A DNA stretch of 64,000 bases from positions 1,860,001 to 1,924,000 of the forward strand of contig NZ_AP027080.1 in the NCBI RefSeq assembly GCF_030295405.1, given 5' to 3'. Positions 1-7,242 of this stretch are shown here, piece by piece (position 1 is the first letter of the stretch; each line of letters starts with the position of its first letter). The stretch comes from Mesoterricola silvestris. GTDB taxonomy: Bacteria; Acidobacteriota; Holophagae; Holophagales; Holophagaceae. Under the pieces are notes generated by a model. It saw only the letters and a list, made by a program, of their open reading frames with translations. It was not told where the DNA came from and did not search any database. Both the position numbers and the translations under genes were made by a program.

Positions 1-2
1 AA

Positions 3-2825
3 TACGCCCTCATCGAATCGAACCTCATTGCCGTGGGAACAACGGGCCCTTCCACCGCTGTCCCCGCCGTGACCGGCCTCGCGGCGGTCGAGTCGGTGCA
101 AACCCTCACGGATCGGGTTTCCCACATCCTGACGGCCTCCTGGGGCCCCGCAACGGGTTCTTCCCCCACAGGCTACAACGCCGCGATCAGCCGGGAGTAT
201 GGGCCCTGGAACGACATGCCCGTCAGCGGGCTTTCTGCCGTGGCGTCCAACCTGGAGCCCGGGTCCTACCGGATCCGCGTCTTCGCGCTCTACGGGACCA
301 GCCAATCCGCTTTTAACGAGGTATCGGCCACCGTCACGGATGGACCTGTCGGAAGCGCAGTCGGGGACCTCAACTCTCCCAATGCGTTGACCAACCTGGA
401 AAAGGGTCTCCTGGTCCAGAAGTGGAACGACGAAGCCCAGACCAAGACCCAACTTGATGCTCAGGCTTCCACCTACACCGTCAGCGCCACCGCCTACGAC
501 AATGCCGTAGTCGCCCTCTCAACGGGCCTCATCGCTGCTGGCGCCCCTTCCAACTGGGCAACCTCATGGCCTGATGGGACCACGTTCACGGCAACGGGGA
601 TTGTAGGGTCCCTCTCCACCTGGTGGGCCAACATCGCCAGCACCAGGGCCGCACTTCAGGGCGCGATCAACGCCAAGATCGCTGTGAATGCTTCTAGCGA
701 TGCCACCACGAAGGCCAACGCGGCCCAGTCCGCCGCCATTGCCTCTGCCGCCACGGACGCCACGACGAAGGCGAACGCCGCCTATTCCTCAGCCGTGTCC
801 TCAGCGGCGACGGATGCCACCACCAAGGCCCTGGACGCCATCAACAAGAGCCAGCTCCACGCCGTCGCCTGGGCCTCCAGCGCCCTCCCCACCCTCCCGA
901 ACGGGACCTACCCTGCGGGCTACCTCGCGCAGACCACGGACAACCGAAAGTTCCAGGTGAACGCAGCCGGGAACGCATGGGGGGAAATCACTCAGGCGGC
1001 CATCGGCATATTCGGGCAGGTTGTGGCTTCCCAGATGGTGCTGGCGAACCTGGACAACCTGATCCCCAACCCGACGAGTGAACAGGCCGCGCCAGCAGGT
1101 GGATGGCCAAGCGGAGCCTATGAAGCGGCGGCGCTCTACACCGGAAGCGCACGCACCGGGAACCAATGCCGATCCATTCTCTCAACGGGAACATCTGCGC
1201 AGCTCGTGGCCATCACCCCCGTCATCCCTTGCACCGTGGGGGACCAGGTTTATCTGTCCGCATGGATGCTGGTGAACCAGGCATCCGATTCCGGCCATGG
1301 CGGTTTCTATGTGTCCTTTACCAACGCAAACGGGAGCGAGGTAGCAGGGTATTGGATCTACGGGTCGGGCCTCAATTGGTCAAATTATGTCCAGGTTGCG
1401 ACCAACCTCACGGCCCCGGGTGGTGCCGTGGGCTACCAGGTAACCATCGGATGCAACGGTGCCCCGTCTGGGTATCGCTATTATTGGGACGACTTCTACC
1501 TTCGCCGCATGGCCGATTCCAACCTCCTTGTGGATGGGGCCGTCACCGCGCAGAAGGTAGCCGCCAAGGCCATCCTTGCGCAGAACATGGTCCTTGCGAA
1601 TCTGGACAACCTGATTCCCAACCCGAACAGCGAAGCCGCAGCCCCGTCTGGGGGATGGCCGTCCGGTGCGTGGGAGGCCGTGAATACGGTAGTCGGCGGC
1701 ATCGGGGCTTCTCTCGCATGGGCGGGAACTGGTAGCAGGGTTTTCCCTGGAACGGGGAATTTCGTCCGGAATCAGATTGCAGAATTCCCCGCGAATGAAG
1801 GGGACCAGTATTATTTTGAGGCCCAGACCTATCAGGATCAGACCAATTCCAACGTTCTGGCCTCAATCTCAATCGACTTTTGCGATGCTTCGGGATCTCC
1901 CATCGGCACATCGCCGTCCGCCTCCAGGTCGGTGAATAGCGGATGGGTGAAACTGTCTTTTGGGTCCACCGCGGCCCCTTCTGGGACCGTCAAGGCCAAG
2001 GTTTACTTGGGTTCCCGCTCGAACGTGGGCTACTACGGGTCTTTCGATAACCTGTATTGTCGCCGCATGGCCGACGCCAACCTCATCGTGGACGGGGCCG
2101 TCACTGCCCAGAAACTTGAAGCCGTGCTGGCGATCCTGGGAATCATCAAAGATCCCAACTACATTCCGGGAAGCACGGGCAATGTCCCAACGGGGTTCAA
2201 ACTGTCGGGCCCTGCCTTCACCACCACGTTCATCGACGGCACCACGGATGCCAACTGCCACATGGAGATGGCGGGGACAGGGAACTTCGGAGGCTACAAG
2301 GTCGCCACCGTGAACACCCGCGTATTCCAGACCTACAACCGAATCAGCAACGGCTTCTTCTACCGCAACCTCGCCCCCTGGGCTACCACCGCTGGACTCT
2401 TGGCCTACAACACCACCAGTAGCGGGACCGGAACCGGAAGCGCGATGCTGACGGTCACCGGCACGTTCCTTGGGGTCAACGACAGCCTCAGCCAAACCTT
2501 CATCTCGCCGGCCCTCCAGCCGGGGCAGACCGTGACCCTGGATTTCAAGACCGGATGGGCCACGAACAGCACCAGCGGCCTCTCCAACAGCTATGTGAAG
2601 GCCTACATCGTCAACCTCTCCACCGGCACGGAAACGCTCCTTGCCACCTACAACTACACCCACAGCGGCCAGAGCCTCGCCTGGACCCAGCGAAGCGTCT
2701 CAATCACCTCGTATGTGAGCGCGGGAGGGGAGTTCGGGATCCGGCTGGAGTGCGATGTCGAGGACAACAACAGCACCACGAAGACCGCATCCCTCTATGT
2801 GGATGAGGTAAAGGTCATCATTTAG
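3..2825 (+). CDS. Phage tail-tip/fibre protein, C-terminal part (5' end outside window)
   Basis: The frame is open to the left edge, so the protein starts upstream; an in-frame GTG at 33 is internal. About 940 residues are visible. The first 110 resemble a fibronectin type III domain as found near the C-terminus of lambda gpJ-like host-specificity proteins. An Ala/Thr-rich segment follows, with DATTKA repeats (about nt 690-840) typical of coiled phage fibres. Next come two similar modules of about 180 residues and a C-terminal beta-rich domain that may be carbohydrate-binding. GC is lower than in the chromosome to the right. Small phage-like genes follow directly. Assignment to a tail tip or fibre is by architecture, not by a specific homologue. 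Confidence 0.7.
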   Translation, partial: YALIESNLIAVGTTGPSTAVPAVTGLAAVESVQTLTDRVSHILTASWGPATGSSPTGYNAAISREYGPWNDMPVSGLSAVASNLEPGSYRIRVFALYGTSQSAFNEVSATVTDGPVGSAVGDLNSPNALTNLEKGLLVQKWNDEAQTKTQLDAQASTYTVSATAYDNAVVALSTGLIAAGAPSNWATSWPDGTTFTATGIVGSLSTWWANIASTRAALQGAINAKIAVNASSDATTKANAAQSAAIASAATDATTKANAAYSSAVSSAATDATTKALDAINKSQLHAVAWASSALPTLPNGTYPAGYLAQTTDNRKFQVNAAGNAWGEITQAAIGIFGQVVASQMVLANLDNLIPNPTSEQAAPAGGWPSGAYEAAALYTGSARTGNQCRSILSTGTSAQLVAITPVIPCTVGDQVYLSAWMLVNQASDSGHGGFYVSFTNANGSEVAGYWIYGSGLNWSNYVQVATNLTAPGGAVGYQVTIGCNGAPSGYRYYWDDFYLRRMADSNLLVDGAVTAQKVAAKAILAQNMVLANLDNLIPNPNSEAAAPSGGWPSGAWEAVNTVVGGIGASLAWAGTGSRVFPGTGNFVRNQIAEFPANEGDQYYFEAQTYQDQTNSNVLASISIDFCDASGSPIGTSPSASRSVNSGWVKLSFGSTAAPSGTVKAKVYLGSRSNVGYYGSFDNLYCRRMADANLIVDGAVTAQKLEAVLAILGIIKDPNYIPGSTGNVPTGFKLSGPAFTTTFIDGTTDANCHMEMAGTGNFGGYKVATVNTRVFQTYNRISNGFFYRNLAPWATTAGLLAYNTTSSGTGTGSAMLTVTGTFLGVNDSLSQTFISPALQPGQTVTLDFKTGWATNSTSGLSNSYVKAYIVNLSTGTETLLATYNYTHSGQSLAWTQRSVSITSYVSAGGEFGIRLECDVEDNNSTTKTASLYVDEVKVII
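1036..2118 (+). repeat. Tandem ~180-residue modules in the tail protein
   Basis: Two in-frame modules begin with MVLANLDNLIPNP (at nt 1036 and 1588, 552 nt apart). They continue with GGWPSGA and end with RRMAD(S/A)NL(L/I)VDGAVTAQK. The ends are much more alike than the middles, as expected when a binding domain diversifies between conserved linkers. Confidence 0.75.
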
Positions 2826-2833
2826 GAGGCCCT

Positions 2834-3016
2834 ATGGACCTGCAAACCCTCGCCAACCAACGCGCCGCCCTCCAGGCCCGGCTTTCCGTCCAGGAGGATA
2901 TGCAGCGGGACCTTGCCACGCAGACAAGTGCGACCCGCACGGAACTCCAGGCCGTCAACGACCAGATCAACGCGCTCCTGACCGCTGCGCCGATCCCCAC
3001 GGCACCCGTGCAATGA
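2834..3016 (+). CDS. Small coiled-coil protein, phage-associated
   Basis: A 60-residue protein, almost entirely helical and rich in Gln, Ala, Leu and Arg with heptad-like spacing, ending in a Pro-rich tail. It has no signal peptide or membrane segment. AGGAGG lies 4 nt before the ATG. It sits 8 nt after the tail gene and overlaps the next gene by 4 nt, so it belongs to the same late operon. Function is not recognised; a small tail or lysis accessory protein is possible. Confidence 0.6.
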   Translation: MDLQTLANQRAALQARLSVQEDMQRDLATQTSATRTELQAVNDQINALLTAAPIPTAPVQ

Positions 3017-3561
3017 GGCCCGCTCTCATGGCCCTGTGGGGGCTCCTGACTTGGCTCATCGCGGAAGTGGTCGTCTTCCTGCCCCTCTACCTCCTGGGTG
3101 TGGTATTCATGTGGCCGCTCCTGAAATGGGCACCCAAGCGGCTCAAGGAATCCAACATCAATCGCGGCCAGTTCGTCTACGGCTTCCTCTGGCCCTGGCT
3201 GGATGAACTCTTCGGAAACCGGGAAGATGGGCTACTTCCTGAATGGTGGGCCCTCCGCGAAGGCACTGCCTACGGATGGTTCTTGCGAAACCCGATCTGC
3301 AACATGCGATTCTGGCCCCTGGTATCCACGCTGCCCAAACCCACGGTGAAATGGATCGGAAATGCGGCCTGTGTGCCTCCCAGCGGCGTCCCAGGGTGGT
3401 TCCTGGCATGGCAGGGTGGGTATGTGGGCTTCCTCTGGCAGTGCCGCTCCTGGGGACTGTGGGCGGGCTGGAAATTGAACCCGAGGGATGCGACCTTCAT
3501 CCTCCCCGACGATTACCGCACCCATGGACTCGGAACGGCGTGTCAACTCATGAGGTTCTAG
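3013..3561 (+). CDS. Trp-rich membrane protein, phage-associated
   Basis: A 182-residue protein whose start overlaps the previous stop (ATGA). Residues about 5-38 form a hydrophobic stretch able to make one or two membrane helices. The rest is strikingly aromatic, with about 17 Trp in total and motifs such as RNPICNMRFWP and WGLWAGWK. This resembles uncharacterised phage proteins found near tail or lysis genes. It shows no enzyme motif. Its position suggests a role late in infection, but that is inferred only from context. Confidence 0.55.
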   Translation: MRPALMALWGLLTWLIAEVVVFLPLYLLGVVFMWPLLKWAPKRLKESNINRGQFVYGFLWPWLDELFGNREDGLLPEWWALREGTAYGWFLRNPICNMRFWPLVSTLPKPTVKWIGNAACVPPSGVPGWFLAWQGGYVGFLWQCRSWGLWAGWKLNPRDATFILPDDYRTHGLGTACQLMRF

Positions 3562-3726
3562 GTGGCCAAGACCAAGGAAGCCCCAGCACCAACCCCCAAA
3601 GCACCGGCCCAGGAAGCGATGGAGCGGGCGCTTGCCGAAGGTGAACGCAGGACCCAGGAATACGAGGCCACGCTTGACCCTCGGCAACGTCCGGCATGGA
3701 ATCCGCTGAATCTGTGCATATCGTGA
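3562..3726 (+). CDS. Small charged protein, phage-associated
   Basis: A 54-residue frame that starts with GTG immediately after the preceding TAG. The N-terminus is Lys/Pro/Ala-rich (KTKEAPAPTPKAPAQ) and is followed by a charged helix (EAMERALAEGERRTQEYEATL). TGAGG about 8 nt before the GTG could act as the ribosome-binding site. It has no membrane segment. Immediate coupling to the upstream gene is the main reason to call it. Confidence 0.45.
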   Translation: MAKTKEAPAPTPKAPAQEAMERALAEGERRTQEYEATLDPRQRPAWNPLNLCIS

Positions 3727-3777
3727 TGAGAATCACGCTGATAACCGCATAAACTCCCTTATCCCATGGGAGATAAC

Positions 3778-3948
3778 GTGGAAATTACACCCATCCAAAC
3801 AACCGTCCCGACACCGACCGCCAAGCCTCTGTCCCTAACCAAGGATGATTTGGGGACCATCTCGACCAACAATGACACTTCTGGGACCGGTGGGCCTACC
3901 ACCCCGATTCTTTCGGATGTCGGCTGCAACGTGAATAAGATCGGGTGA
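3778..3948 (+). CDS. Short peptide with GG-leader-like layout, upstream of kinase/regulator pair
   Basis: A 56-residue peptide. GTG at 3778 is preferred over the in-frame ATG at 3766 because GGGAG (3768-3772) sits 5 nt before it, while nothing suitable precedes the ATG. The middle, KPLSLTKDDLGTIS, is followed by NNDTSGTGG and then a 17-residue tail with one Cys (PTTPILSDVGCNVNKIG). This layout recalls double-glycine leader peptides, in particular the KLSLxKxTI type of Bacteroidetes natural-product precursors. It stops 4 nt before a membrane histidine kinase. No modifying enzyme, protease or exporter is adjacent. A signalling-peptide role is inference. Confidence 0.5.
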   Translation: MEITPIQTTVPTPTAKPLSLTKDDLGTISTNNDTSGTGGPTTPILSDVGCNVNKIG

Positions 3949-3952
3949 CACC

Positions 3953-4993
3953 GTGCGGCGGAACCACGTTGGAACGTGGGTTCTGCTGTTCGTGCTAGCC
4001 GTCGAAAGCGTTCACACCATACCTCTTCGGCAGCGGTATTTCCTGCGCCTCCCAAGCGACCATGGCTTCGGGTGGGTCTACCTCTATGCGATCCTAGGTC
4101 CGCTCCTGGTGGGGCTGATCTACGTCCTCTGTGCGCCCATGTTGTGGACCTATGTTGAGGATAGCCGCTGGCGCTACCGGTGGAACCCGAAGGGCATCCT
4201 GATTGCGGGCTCCGCGTGCCTGGGAATGCATGCGCTGGATTACGGGGCCTTTTACTGGCTGTTCAAGGGGAAGCCTCCAGGGTCCGTCTGGAGCAACATC
4301 CTGTTCACCCTGGGGATCCTAGGCTTTGCCGGATTCCTGTCCACGACGATGAACGGGCTGGAAATGGCCAGGTCCAAGCACCGGAGGCGGGCCGACGAAA
4401 CCGCAAAGGCCCTCCTGGATGCCAGGGCCAGGCTCATCGCGTCCCAGGTGGATCCCCATGCCATGTTCAATATTCTGGACGGCGCCGGATACCTGATAGA
4501 CGAAGACCCAGAGCTTGCCAAAACGATGCTGGACGCTTCGGCGGACTACCTCCGCAAGTTGCTCAAGGTGACCAAATCGGACTCTATTCCCCTGGCAGAG
4601 GAACGCGCCCTGATTCAGGAATACCTCCAGGTCCAGTCGATTCGATTGGGGGATCGGCTCCGGGTGGATTGGGACTGGCCAGTCAAATTTGACGGGGTGC
4701 CCATCCTGCCTATCCTTATTCAGCCCTTGGTGGAGAACGCTATAAACCATGGTATATGGCCCTCGAAGACTGGAGGGATCCTTTCCTTGAAATCGAGGCG
4801 CAAGGGGGCAAGCCTGGAAATCACCGTGGGCAATACCGGGGAGCCCATGCACCAGACCCAGCGCAAAGGTGCCACAGGGCTTGAGAACGTGCGACAAAGG
4901 CTGGCCCTCGCATATGGTCCCAGGGCCTCATGTGAGTTGTGTTCCCGGGATGGATGGACGCTGGCTATAATCACCCTCCCACTGGAGCCCTGA
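3953..4993 (+). CDS. LytS-type membrane sensor histidine kinase
   Basis: 346 residues, GTG start. Four hydrophobic segments occupy roughly residues 5-140, then a charged linker, then a His_kinase (PF06580-like) domain. The phospho-acceptor is in SQVDPHAMFN (His169), matching the PHFLFN motif of LytS/YehU kinases. The N box QPLVENAINHG (about residue 256) and the G-box region KGATGLENVRQRL are present, so it should be catalytically competent. It lies 4 nt after the small peptide gene, and its stop overlaps the start of a LytTR response regulator. LytS-type kinases paired with LytTR regulators often sense small molecules or peptides. A kinase pair at a phage end is unusual. Confidence 0.85.
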   Translation: MRRNHVGTWVLLFVLAVESVHTIPLRQRYFLRLPSDHGFGWVYLYAILGPLLVGLIYVLCAPMLWTYVEDSRWRYRWNPKGILIAGSACLGMHALDYGAFYWLFKGKPPGSVWSNILFTLGILGFAGFLSTTMNGLEMARSKHRRRADETAKALLDARARLIASQVDPHAMFNILDGAGYLIDEDPELAKTMLDASADYLRKLLKVTKSDSIPLAEERALIQEYLQVQSIRLGDRLRVDWDWPVKFDGVPILPILIQPLVENAINHGIWPSKTGGILSLKSRRKGASLEITVGNTGEPMHQTQRKGATGLENVRQRLALAYGPRASCELCSRDGWTLAIITLPLEP

Positions 4994-5595
4994 TGCGATG
5001 CCTGGTTGCGGATGATGAGCCCTTTTCCAGGGCGAAGATGAGCAAATACCTACGCGAACTAGGGTGCGAGGTGATCTATGAATGTGGGGATGGGGAATCC
5101 GTAGTGGATTGGATCACCGCGAACCCTACTGCGGTGGACGCGCTCTTCCTGGATATCCAGATGCCTAGGGCGTCAGGGTTGGACGTTCTTGATACGATCC
5201 AGGACCGGCAAATTCCGGTCGTGTTCGTGACGGGTCACCGGGAATACGCAATCAGCGCCTTTGACCTTGCGGCATCGGACTTCCTGGAGAAGCCCATCAC
5301 CCTGGAGAAGGTGCGGAGGGCCGTGGAGCGGGTGAAGGGCGATGCGATGCTCTACCGGTACCACGGGGAGGTTCACTGCGTCACCGTGAAGACCAGCCGC
5401 ACCACCCAGGCCCTTGTCCCCATCACGGCGGTTGAATCCTTCTCTGTTTCCGATCGCATGGTCACAGCCAGGATCATCGGGGATCCCCAGGATCATGAGG
5501 TGGTGGGGCACCGGACCTTGAAGTCCGTGGAAGACGCCTTCCCGAGGGAGCAATTCAAGGCCGATGGCCGGTCTAAGATCATCCGGATGCTGTAG
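4993..5595 (+). CDS. LytTR-family response regulator
   Basis: 200 residues. The ATG at 4993 overlaps the kinase TGA by one base; an upstream in-frame ATG is less likely because it lies inside the kinase. The receiver domain (residues 1-115) has the acidic pair Asp7/Asp8, phospho-acceptor Asp54 (FLDIQMP), Thr80 and Lys100 (LEKP). The C-terminal 85 residues resemble a LytTR DNA-binding domain, which contacts direct repeats. The partner is the preceding kinase. A likely target is the phased repeat array directly downstream (5597-5635). Confidence 0.85.
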   Translation: MRCLVADDEPFSRAKMSKYLRELGCEVIYECGDGESVVDWITANPTAVDALFLDIQMPRASGLDVLDTIQDRQIPVVFVTGHREYAISAFDLAASDFLEKPITLEKVRRAVERVKGDAMLYRYHGEVHCVTVKTSRTTQALVPITAVESFSVSDRMVTARIIGDPQDHEVVGHRTLKSVEDAFPREQFKADGRSKIIRML

Positions 5596-5596
5596 A

Positions 5597-5635
5597 TCCG
5601 TTCATGGCGTTCAACGGGAGCGGATTTCCGTTCAT
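5597..5635 (+). promoter_or_regulatory. Phased CCGTTCA direct repeats, candidate LytTR binding site
   Basis: CCGTTCAT occurs at 5598 and 5628, with a related GCGTTCAA at 5608. Starts are 10 and 20 bp apart, so all three lie on the same helix face. LytTR regulators bind short direct repeats about two turns apart. The array sits between the regulator gene and the next gene. The link to this regulator is inference. Confidence 0.35.
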
Positions 5636-5733
5636 CCCCAAAATTTGGAGCGAAACCGGCTCGGGTGCGGTTCCCTCCATCGCGGTTGCGGACAATTTTG
5701 ACCACCGGTAAAAAGAGGGCTGGAGATTCAGCC

Positions 5734-6105
5734 ATGAACCGAGAAAATGCAACCGCCATCTTGGCCTCAGCTACCCGCGCCTCAGAGAACGCCCTAGAGC
5801 TTTACCTTTCCCTCACTGAAGCCCACAAGCGGGACCTGAGCCGGATTGCCTGGGTTCTGTTCTTGGAGGCATCTACGGCGGCGGACAACCTGGATGGCAT
5901 CGACATGCTGGATGGGACTCTGGAGCATTCGATCCTAGGCATCGCGGAGAGGGGGTCATTCCTGGCGCTGTCGCTTCACGGGCTCCTGGTCCAGGAAAGG
6001 GATGCCTCTGGAGCCCTCGCGGCCTGGACGATCTATGAAGAGGCCCGGGTAAGTGCGGAACGGATGGGGGATGATATGGGGGTGGAAGTCGAACTTCCCG
6101 GATGA
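5734..6105 (+). CDS. Hypothetical helical protein at phage end
   Basis: 123 residues from an ATG preceded by GGAG about 8 nt upstream; an in-frame upstream extension to 5665 lacks such a site. It is predicted to be mostly alpha-helical and soluble, with no recognisable motif. It is the last gene before the lower-GC segment gives way to queG. It lies downstream of the kinase/regulator pair and the CCGTTCA array, so it may be a target of that system. Function unknown. Confidence 0.6.
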   Translation: MNRENATAILASATRASENALELYLSLTEAHKRDLSRIAWVLFLEASTAADNLDGIDMLDGTLEHSILGIAERGSFLALSLHGLLVQERDASGALAAWTIYEEARVSAERMGDDMGVEVELPG

Positions 6106-6236
6106 GCCCATTTCTCCCGAGAGTGGAACAAGAGTGGAACCGTGGCATACTCAAATGTCACAAGCCTAATCAAAACAGCAAACCATTGAACAAGCATTGA
6201 TATGGTCAGTATGTCCATGATGGGAGTGTAAATCTT
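6106..6236. other. AT-rich junction between phage-like segment and chromosome
   Basis: 131 nt without a gene, clearly more AT-rich than its surroundings. AGAGTGGAAC occurs twice (6120-6129 and 6131-6140). GGGAG at about 6222 is the probable ribosome-binding site of queG. It is a plausible right end of the mobile segment, but the left end is outside the window and no duplicated attachment core can be shown. Confidence 0.35.
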
Positions 6237-7166
6237 TTGTCCACCTCGACCGCGGAAAGCTTCAAGGAATGGCTGCGGACCGCGGCCCTGGACCTGGGGT
6301 TCGCCCGGGTCGGCTTCGCCTCCTGCGAGCCCTTCGACCGGGAGCGCCTTTCCCGGTGGTTCGCGGAGGGCCGGGGCGGGCTCCTGCCCTACCTGCTTCC
6401 CGGGGCCCTGGCGGACCCCGCCTCGGTGATGGAAGGGGCGCGCACGGCCCTGGTGGGATTCTTCCCCTACGCCCGGCCCGGAGCCGTGCCCGGGGCCGCG
6501 CCGGGCTCCCTGAAGGTCAGCCGCTACCTCTGGGGCCCGGACTACCACCGGATCCTGAAGCCCCGGCTCAAGGCCCTCCTCGCCAGGGCCCAGGAGCTGC
6601 GCCCGGGGCTCCAGGGGCGGGTCTGCGTGGACACGGCGCCCATCCTGGAGCGCCAGCTGGCCGCCAGGGCGGGCCTGGGCTGGCAGGGCAAGCACACCCT
6701 GCTCATCGCGGGCAAGGCCGGCTCCTGGGGCTTCCTGGGGGTGCTGCTGCTGGACGCCGACCTGCCCCCGGACCGGCCCTTCCCGGGGGAGCGGTGCGGC
6801 TCCTGCACCCGGTGCCTGGAGGCATGCCCCACCGGAGCCCTGGAGCCCTTCGCGCTGGATCCCCGGCTCTGCCTCACCACCTACACCGTGGAGACCGAGG
6901 CTCCGCCGCCCCCCGCGGTGGAGGCGGCCCTGGCCGGGACCCGGTGGGCCGCGGGCTGCGATCTCTGCCAGGAGGCCTGCCCCTGGAACCGCGCGCCCCT
7001 GTGGGGCGACGAAGGGCTGTGGGGAGGGCCGAGCCCGCTCCACACCCAGCCCGCGGAGGCGGGGGTCATGGGCGTGGGCCGGTGGCAGTCGCTGACCCGC
7101 GGGACGGCGCTGAGGAGGGTCCGGCACCGGCACTGGCTGGCCACCCTGGGGAGGATATTGGGCTAG
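6237..7166 (+). CDS. queG: Epoxyqueuosine reductase QueG
   Basis: 309 residues, TTG start with GGGAG about 10 nt upstream. QueG is a cytosolic cobalamin and iron-sulfur enzyme that reduces epoxyqueuosine to queuosine in tRNA. The active-site segment VDTAPILERQLA (Asp132) is present. Two [4Fe-4S] motifs follow: CGSCTRCLEACP (Cys187, 190, 193, 197) and CDLCQEACPWN (Cys241, 244, 248). It is shorter than the E. coli enzyme (about 380 residues) because the C-terminal HEAT-like extension is reduced, as in many bacteria. It is the first gene on the chromosomal side of the phage-like segment and appears intact. Confidence 0.93.
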   Translation: MSTSTAESFKEWLRTAALDLGFARVGFASCEPFDRERLSRWFAEGRGGLLPYLLPGALADPASVMEGARTALVGFFPYARPGAVPGAAPGSLKVSRYLWGPDYHRILKPRLKALLARAQELRPGLQGRVCVDTAPILERQLAARAGLGWQGKHTLLIAGKAGSWGFLGVLLLDADLPPDRPFPGERCGSCTRCLEACPTGALEPFALDPRLCLTTYTVETEAPPPPAVEAALAGTRWAAGCDLCQEACPWNRAPLWGDEGLWGGPSPLHTQPAEAGVMGVGRWQSLTRGTALRRVRHRHWLATLGRILG

Positions 7167-7177
7167 GGCGGGTTTCC

Positions 7178-7207
7178 TTGTTTATTCCCAAGCCGTTTTT
7201 CTATAAC
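7178..7207 (+). promoter_or_regulatory. Candidate sigma-70 promoter for speA
   Basis: TTGTTT (7178-7183) and TATAAC (7202-7207) are separated by 18 bp in the AT-richer gap before speA. The -10 ends 35 nt before the ATG. Confidence 0.4.
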
Positions 7208-7242
7208 GTGGCACGAGGGGAAACCCACCGGAGAGCACCTAG

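Noticed and set aside
3778-3948. Firm call of a lanthipeptide precursor
   Set aside because: The leader-like motif is suggestive, but no dehydratase, cyclase, peptidase or exporter is encoded nearby.
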